A stretch of DNA of 64,000 nucleotides from Ahaetulla prasina (Eukaryota > Chordata > Lepidosauria > Squamata > Colubridae): contig NC_080540.1 of assembly GCF_028640845.1 (NCBI RefSeq), positions 130,600,420-130,664,419 on the forward strand, read 5' to 3'. Numbering within the stretch: the stretch's first letter is position 1; each line of letters starts with the position of its first letter. A program made the position numbers and the translations under genes. The notes under the pieces were generated by a model. It saw nothing but the letters and a program-made list of their open reading frames with translations. It was not told where the DNA came from and searched no databases. This document shows positions 58,011 through 64,000 of the stretch, one piece after another.

Positions 58011-61000
58011 TGTAAGCAAGAGTTGCTGCCTGCCTCCAGTGGATGTCCTTGGAATGTAATTCTGGCAGCTGCAGGCATCTTCGTTGGGGACTGAGGGGTG
58101 AGGCAGGGCATATGGGATTAGAGAGTCGAGACAAGTGACTCTTTGCCCAAGCCCAGGATGCACATTGCTCATTGGTTTGGTTCAAAACAGAAAATGGTGG
58201 CTCACCACAACACCTGCTCAGGTTGTCTCTTTAGTCTGCAGCTGCAGCATTTGTGAGTCTTGATGAGGTTCATCATCAAGGCCTCTGAAGATCTTTGTTG
58301 CAAAGGTGTGTCTACTTTTTCTATTGTTTCATAACAGAGGGTTTGAATCAGACCCCGCTTCACATATCAAAATCCCCTTTTGTGACCCTGGAAACTTGGT
58401 ACCCTTAAACAGAACCATATATTGACTAGTGGATGGCCAGACTCCTCCAGCACGGCCATTTTGCAATGCCTGTGATAAACTGGAGATCCTGGTATTCAGT
58501 AGTGCCGATGGGACATTTGCTTAATAGACAACTACCTGCCTTGGCCATTCAACCCCGGTTGCTATTGTAAAAATGCAATAGCTGTTTTGTCAGCCATTCT
58601 CTTGCCTCTTGGCTGAGGTTCTTGCAGGCCTTGTGATTTTGCAGTGTTGCATTAGTGAGTCTGTGGAAATTGTCTGTTGCCAAAATCCTAAACAAAATAG
58701 AGGAAGCTCTGCATGCATATCTTTCCCTTCTGTGTTAGCAGGGCCATTAGTGTTCATGGTTCCTCTTGCCCTGTCCATACATACTGGTAAATATATTTTG
58801 CCACTACTCCAAATTAAAAATAGAGGGCAAGCATACAAGCGGCCTGTAAATTAGACACTTGTATTTTTGCACTATCAACTTCTTTCTTACTAAAACACAC
58901 ATGCTGGATCTAAATTCCTAAGAAGTTTTCATTTAAAACTTTTTCATTTTGAATCAAAGTGATGAAAAAATAGTGTTGACTATACAATTATTCAGTTTCA
59001 TTTTGTGATAGGATACATCTTTTAAATTATTGTAATGATTTTTCTTAAACAATGTTATCCCCTGATAGCTTTTTTTTTCCCCCAAGAAAAAGCTCTGGAA
59101 TAACAGTGGATACTTTTTTTCAGCAAACTCTTAACATTTAGTGAAAAAACAGTTGAAAAGGACCATTTGCCTGGCTGAATTTGGCCAATTTTACATATGA
59201 TGAAAGCTATAGAGAAAATTAAACGATTGGTGCAATCTTGTCGAAGATTACTCAGAAATAAATCCCACTATGCACATTTAGAATTGCAGCCTTTACTTTC
59301 CAAGTCATTGGTAGATTTCTCAATTTCCTGGTACATGCTCTGTATTTACAATTCAAAGTTCACAGTAATTGGGTAAGTAAGTTTGCTTTAAGGCTTTGTC
59401 CTCACGAGCTGAATATTCTTGGACTAATTCAGTTTTGCCTGATATAAAATATATGAGTTTTCATAGTCCCAGTTTCACACACAGAAAGAAGCTGATTCTC
59501 TGTTCCCTGCCCATTTTCTATGCACTTATCTGTAAAATGTAAATGTAAAAGCATAAAAATAATATATATATATTTATTTAGATATTTTTGTACTCTATAA
59601 CCTTTGCATGATATCTGGGGGGGAAAACAATGACTGCAACCTGATAGGATAAGTACAGTTGGGAAATCACCAAATTTCTTACAACAATCAAGTTCATTTC
59701 CACTCCATTTCCACTCAGCATAGGACAATCCACGTTCAGATACACTGTTAAGTTGAAGGTACTATAGTAATACACAAGAACACTCCAGTTTGCTATATAC
59801 CTGATAGATATATAAACAAGGCTTCTGAAAAGAGAGAGATTTTAAAAAATAGATTTGTTTCCAGCAGTATCTGCAAATTCTTTTTATAAAACCTCCAGTA
59901 CTGGCAGGATGGATTTTAATTCTTTTAGTATCAAATCATGCTGAATCAGTAGAACCAGAGCCATTGATGTTTGGAAGCACAGAGACTGCAAGCAGGAAAG
60001 TTTCAAGTTACTTTCTTTTGCTTACCTACTGGGTCAGGTTGTTCCTTGTACTCTTATCTGTATTTATTTTCATAAGAGCTGTGAAAGTCACATTCCAGCT
60101 ACATTGCATACCCTTGGAAGGGCCCTGATTTGTGCAAACTTTGACTTATGTACCCTAAGAACAAAGGTTGCTTGTATTTCTATGAAATGTTTGTTTTGGA
60201 CAGGTGGGTTCTCTTCCCAAAGTGTTCATAGGCCTTCTTTTGTTGTCTAAGATTGGAATTGCTGATTCAGATTCTTTCTAAAATGCACTTACGGTAGGCT
60301 CCTTTCTCAAAAGGCAAACAACAGGTTCACCAGAAATGCAGCAACAACTGTCCTTGACAGTTTTTTTTAATTATTATTTTATTTATCAAAATTTGACTCC
60401 TTAATGAATCTGGATAGATTACAGACAAAAAACAATAAATATGGATAAGAACACTACTGACTAGACCAGTGTTTCTCAACCTTGATAACTTTAAAATGGA
60501 TGGACTTCAACTCCCATAATCCCCCAGCCAGCATACTCCCAGAATTTCACCTCTGCCCCAGCAAGCTGGTTGAGGAATTCTGAGAGTTGAAGTCTACCCA
60601 TCTTAAAATTGACAAGGTTGACAATCACTGGACTGGAACAACACCAGTTATGAATTAACCATAACTAAAAGGGGTTCCACAATCACTTTGCCCTCAAGGG
60701 CTCTTGTGTCTTTCCCCACCTATACAATAGAGGCATTACCTCATGAAACCTGTCTTTCTGTTAGAATTACCTTCTTTTTAAGCATGCAAACTAGCAAGCT
60801 TAAAAGGCAAGCATGTAGTCACAGAAATCCAAAGAAAGAAGGAAAACTTCACATTTGTGGTCTCCAAATATAAGCTACTGTAGGTCACTTATCTTTCAGT
60901 TCTCCTCTATCCTTTAGTGCCTCCTTCAATCTGCTTCCTCAAATACATTAATTTTAAGATATTGTGCCTTATGACAGTGCCAAAAATCAGTGTACACTTT

Positions 61001-62034
61001 AATACTTCAGTGTTTACAAGGCAGCATAACATCAATAGGTCGTCAGTCTTTCCCCACACCTAAAAAATCGTTGATGGTTATTACCTGGGCACCTATGCCA
61101 ATGAGAACTCAGACAGATTTGTACTCCTAGTACTGTAATCTAAATGATCTTTGCTGACATCTAGGGTTGTGCAAGGTTTCAGAGTCCATTACTGAGATTT
61201 TTGTTCACTCCCTGTGTTTAACATGAATGCTTAATGTATAACACTGTATCTGTATTTTTCATATAAAGAGTTATTTTTTGTGGCTGAGACAGTTTGGACC
61301 ATCCAGTTTTCTAGTCCATAGAACATGTGTCTATCTTGAAAGAAAAATAAATATATAAATATATTTGTCATAAATTTGTGGATTATTTTTTTTCTTTTTG
61401 CAATCACCACTCTTTGCTTCTGAGAATCCAATGGAGGAGCAGCATGTAAACATCCCTTTTCATTTTACTGCACCTAAACAGTACCTAAGAAGGACTTGGG
61501 AAAGGCAGCTGGTGTTTGGCAGGGAAATGATATTAATGCTTTTTATAAACAGTGCCCTTAATGTCTGATTATTGTATTTGGGAGTCCTACAAATAAAAAG
61601 ATATCATTTGAGAGGCTGCAGGTGTTGGAAACCTGAAGGGGAGGAAGAGGTCAAGTTCAACATTGATAAGATTGGGTGGCTGTGTGGTTTTGTGCCCCTC
61701 CTCCAGAAATAGGGATCTTATCTTTAGTCCTGAACTAAGTTGCACTTGCTTATTCAGGGCTTGTGCATAGCTTTATGAATGCACAGCTTCTGCTTGTGGC
61801 TGAAAAATTTTCACACAAATCCATTCTGTCTCAATTGTACCCCTCTTTTAGAAGCCACCCATGCTTTAGTCACCTTACGCCTAGGCTACTGCAACGTGAT
61901 GTACATGGAGTTGCCATTCAACTCCAGCTGGATATGAATGCAGTGACACAGGCAATTATGGGCCTGCCTCATGTTGTTCATGTAGCACCTTTGCTCTATG
62001 AGCTGCACTGAATATTGGCAGGTTTCCAGAGATA
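58011..62034 (+). repeat. SLC25A19 locus block zeta, copy 3 (downstream part)
   Basis: Matches 47170-51187 with scattered substitutions and small indels, consistent with an alternative haplotype. After ccagagata it continues into sequence absent from copy 1 (62035 onward), so this copy holds the natural right flank. Confidence 0.92.
60467..60630. mobile_element. hAT-type MITE (copy of 49624-49787)
   Basis: Same termini and core as at 49624, duplicated with block zeta. Confidence 0.8.
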
Positions 62035-62200
62035 ATTCAAGGTGTTGGTTATGACTTATAAAGCTGGTGACCTGGATATCTAAAAGGCTTATCTCTCTTC
62101 CACAGTTTCAGCTCAACCAGTACAATTGGCCAGAGCAGGCAGGCATATTCCACCTGCTTGTGGAAAGCCTCTGCTCCATTTCTGATTTATCCTTTCTCAG
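61840..62200 (+). pseudogene. Decayed LINE reverse-transcriptase C-terminal fragment
   Basis: The + strand frames across tagtcaccttacgcctaggc and ctactgcaacgtgatgtaca read LVTLRLGYCNVMYMELP, matching the V-T-x-R-L-D-Y-C-N-A-L-Y-x-G-L-P motif of LINE ORF2 proteins. It is followed by remnants equivalent to H-V-x-P-L-L-x-E-L-H. Stops and frameshifts are frequent. The 5' part is duplicated at about 51010-51187. Confidence 0.6.
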
Positions 62201-62880
62201 ATTTTTTTAAAAATTGGGACATCATATCCATAGAAAGGGAATTCTGATGTCCAATGACTGGTATAATGTTGTGTTCCTTCTAAATTCAGGTACTGTAATG
62301 TAGCATATTATAGTAGAGGATGCAGCCCCTGGCCTCTGGTGATTCAAGAAAAGCATTTCAGAATATGCAGCAGTAGCATTAGTGGAGATGTAGTGACATG
62401 TGAGAAGACCTTAATATTTCTGCATACATTGTGTGTGTGGGGAGAAACAAACCACAAAGGAATTTGATGGATGCAATATATAAATATATATATGTGTATG
62501 TATATGAATATATGTATGTATATATTTTATATATTTTGAGAGATTAGTAATCTACTAATTTATACTTAGTTTTAATTATGGTGGTCTCTAGTTCCTGAAT
62601 TTCTGTCAGAATTTCTCCATGTTATATTACAACTCTCATTAATCCTCAGAACTATGCTGGTTTGAATTTATTAAAGTTGGATAAAGTTTACATATTGCCA
62701 ATCTGTGCCAGTAATTGTTTCAGTTAGTATATATCACTCATGTGTCAATAGTAATTGGCTGTCAGAGCAGCACTCCAAATCCCTTACTTTGTCTCTGACT
62801 TTTTGTGTTTAATTGGTGTTCCTTATTTCTGGTTCAAGCTTTAATTGCTGGATCGCAGATTCTAGTACGGAAAGGCAACC
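62201..62880. other. Intergenic sequence without recognised gene
   Basis: AT-rich, with an imperfect TA/TG-rich stretch at 62476-62535. Nothing else can be supported. Confidence 0.6.
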
Positions 62881-62900
62881 AACCAAACAGGTTAACTCTT

Positions 62901-63027
62901 GCAGAATCCAATCTGGATCGGTCACCGGGACCACCAGATAGTTAGTTCTTCCGAGCCTTCGGACTCATTGTTGAAGCACATCCTGGAGCCCTCTGGTCCT
63001 GGTGACCGACCCAGATTGGATCCTGCA
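62901..63027. repeat. Inverted repeat (~37-bp arms)
   Basis: gcagaatccaatctggatcg with gtcaccgggacca (62901-62938) is complementary to tctggtcctggtgaccgacc with cagattggatcctgc (62991-63027), with a few mismatches. A smaller hairpin (ccgagccttcgg) lies in the loop. Probably part of an interspersed repeat at the edge of the CpG-rich region. Confidence 0.65.
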
Positions 63028-63109
63028 ACGTTATCCCGAGAAAACGTAATACTTTGCCTTCATTCGTGAGGTTAACTCTCGGAAGCCTCTTCAGAACCTT
63101 GGTTTAAAG

Positions 63110-63720
63110 GAAGGTACCTCCATTTGCCAGCAGGAGGCGCTGCTTGCCGGTGTACTCTCACCGTCTTTCTCCCTCCTTCCACTCACCCTGGCGAGGAAAT
63201 GACCTAAGAGGAAGCCTCCGGCTGTGCAAACAAGGGGGAAGGGGGGGGGGAAACGCACCCCACTCAGCAGCTGAGTTTTAGGAGTTGCCGTCGGACCCCA
63301 AAGTGAGTGAAAAGCCAGAGCGGCCTGCCTGCCGGAGGGACGCGCGACAGCTGCTCGGGTCGGGTCAGCTGGGCGCTTCTGCCGGTATCGGGGGGCCGCC
63401 GGGGCCAATAGCCGAAGGATGCCCATCCTGCACTTGCACTCCATGCTTGAGCTGCTGCCTTTCTTGCTGCTGCTGCTGCTCTTTTTGGTGGTGGGCTTTA
63501 TTCTGATATACATCCAGCGACCCGAGCCGGATCCCAAAAAGGTTTAGGGATCCCGGGGGCGTTTTCCCGCGGCAAGATGCCGGCGCGTCCCTGCTGACAT
63601 CGGAGGCGTGAAAGGCGAGAGAGCAGGTGGGTGTCCGTCCGACTTCTCCTTCTCCTCGCTTTCTCGGGTCTGCCTGAGAAACTGGGGGTGCGGGTCTCTT
63701 TAAGGGGGCGGGGCGTTTCC
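63110..63720. promoter_or_regulatory. CpG-rich promoter-like region
   Basis: GC content and CpG density rise sharply against the surrounding AT-rich sequence (for example cgcgcgaca at about 63340, gcgggggcg-type runs, ggggcggggcg at about 63706). It surrounds the small ORF at 63419. This fits the promoter and first exon of a gene transcribed rightward. No TATA box was identified. Confidence 0.6.
63419..63547 (+). CDS. Small single-pass membrane protein or first exon of an unidentified gene
   Basis: The ATG lies in a favourable context (A at -3). Its 42 codons encode MPILHLHS, then a hydrophobic stretch of about 22 residues (LLPFLLLLLLFLVVGFILIYI, roughly residues 12-32), then a short charged tail (QRPEPDPKKV). 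This is typical of a type-III or signal-anchored membrane microprotein, or an N-terminal anchor. A second in-frame ATG is at codon 9. GT follows AAG at 63542, so the frame could be spliced on to later exons beyond the window, but the donor (gtttag) is weak. In human the neighbour after SLC25A19 is MIF4GD, whose N-terminus as I recall it has no such helix. I do not recognise this gene. Confidence 0.45.
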   Translation: MPILHLHSMLELLPFLLLLLLFLVVGFILIYIQRPEPDPKKV

Positions 63721-63778
63721 CTCCCCCCACTTGATAAATTGGCTTCCCTGCCTGTTGGAAGAACTGGTTTTAAAAGCA
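63548..63778 (+). other. Sequence after the small ORF
   Basis: GC-rich to about 63720, then ordinary. It would be UTR or the first intron of the gene starting at the CpG-rich region. No further coding signal is seen. Confidence 0.45.
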
Positions 63779-64000
63779 CAGGTAATCCTTGATTTAACCA
63801 CCACGATTGAGCCCAAAATGTATGTTTGCTAAGTGGCATTGAATAAGTGCTCCATTTTGCGACCTTTCTTGCCACACTTGTTAAGCGAATCCCTGCAGTT
63901 GTTAAGGTAGTTACACGGTTGCTAAGTGAATCTGGTTTCCCCGGGGGCTTTGTTTGTCAGAAGATCTCAAAAGGTGATCACGTGATTCCGGGATACGGCG
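63779..64000. mobile_element. CAGGTAGTCC-family DNA transposon, cut by window end
   Basis: Starts caggtaatccttgatttaac, with interior landmarks (ttgagcccaaaatgtatgtt, gctaagtgaatctggtttcc, gatcacgtgattccgg). The right end lies outside the window. Confidence 0.7.

Overview
This is vertebrate nuclear DNA, almost certainly from a squamate and most likely a snake. The window holds spliced exons of animal genes, a full-length tRNA-derived SINE with the Sauria-type tail, BovB (RTE) and CR1/L2 LINE fragments, LINE 3' ends fused to pentanucleotide microsatellites, and many small DNA transposons. No bacterial features, CRISPR arrays, rRNA genes or functional tRNA genes were found.

Layout. (1) 1-28450: the 3' part of GRB2 on the + strand. 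Four coding exons (13502-13599, 20809-20931, 22174-22342, 26391-26576) encode residues 27-217 of the SH3-SH2-SH3 adaptor, followed by a roughly 1.9 kb 3' UTR. The first coding exon lies upstream of the window. (2) 28450-40380: a repeat-rich intergenic region with an ERV LTR and leader, LINE fragments and several hAT-type elements carrying clean 8-bp target duplications. (3) 40387-62034: the SLC25A19 locus (mitochondrial thiamine pyrophosphate carrier) as a mosaic of repeated blocks. Exons appear in the order E3, E4, E3, E6, E7, E4, E5, E6, damaged E7, partial E7. The gene order GRB2 then SLC25A19 on one strand matches human 17q25.1. One set of exons covers about 280 residues; the first coding part (about 44 residues, with the first carrier signature) was not found. 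(4) 62035-64000: a decayed LINE, then a CpG-rich promoter-like region with a 42-codon ORF for a small single-pass membrane protein, or the first exon of an unidentified gene.

The most notable signal is the architecture of region 3. Blocks of 0.8-4.2 kb recur nearly identically, and their borders lie at 9-13 bp of shared sequence. One junction carries a 49-bp patch identical to the ERV LTR 4 kb away. Another carries an 18-bp patch of the GRB2 3' UTR followed by 531 bp of pure AT. Some copies show short deletions typical of uncorrected long reads. The simplest reading is collapsed or expanded haplotypes plus faulty gap filling, not a real multi-copy gene, although microhomology-mediated rearrangement is a biological alternative. 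I did not find a new biological system. The remaining candidates are the small membrane ORF at 63419 and a 161-codon antisense ORF present in both copies of an SLC25A19 intron.
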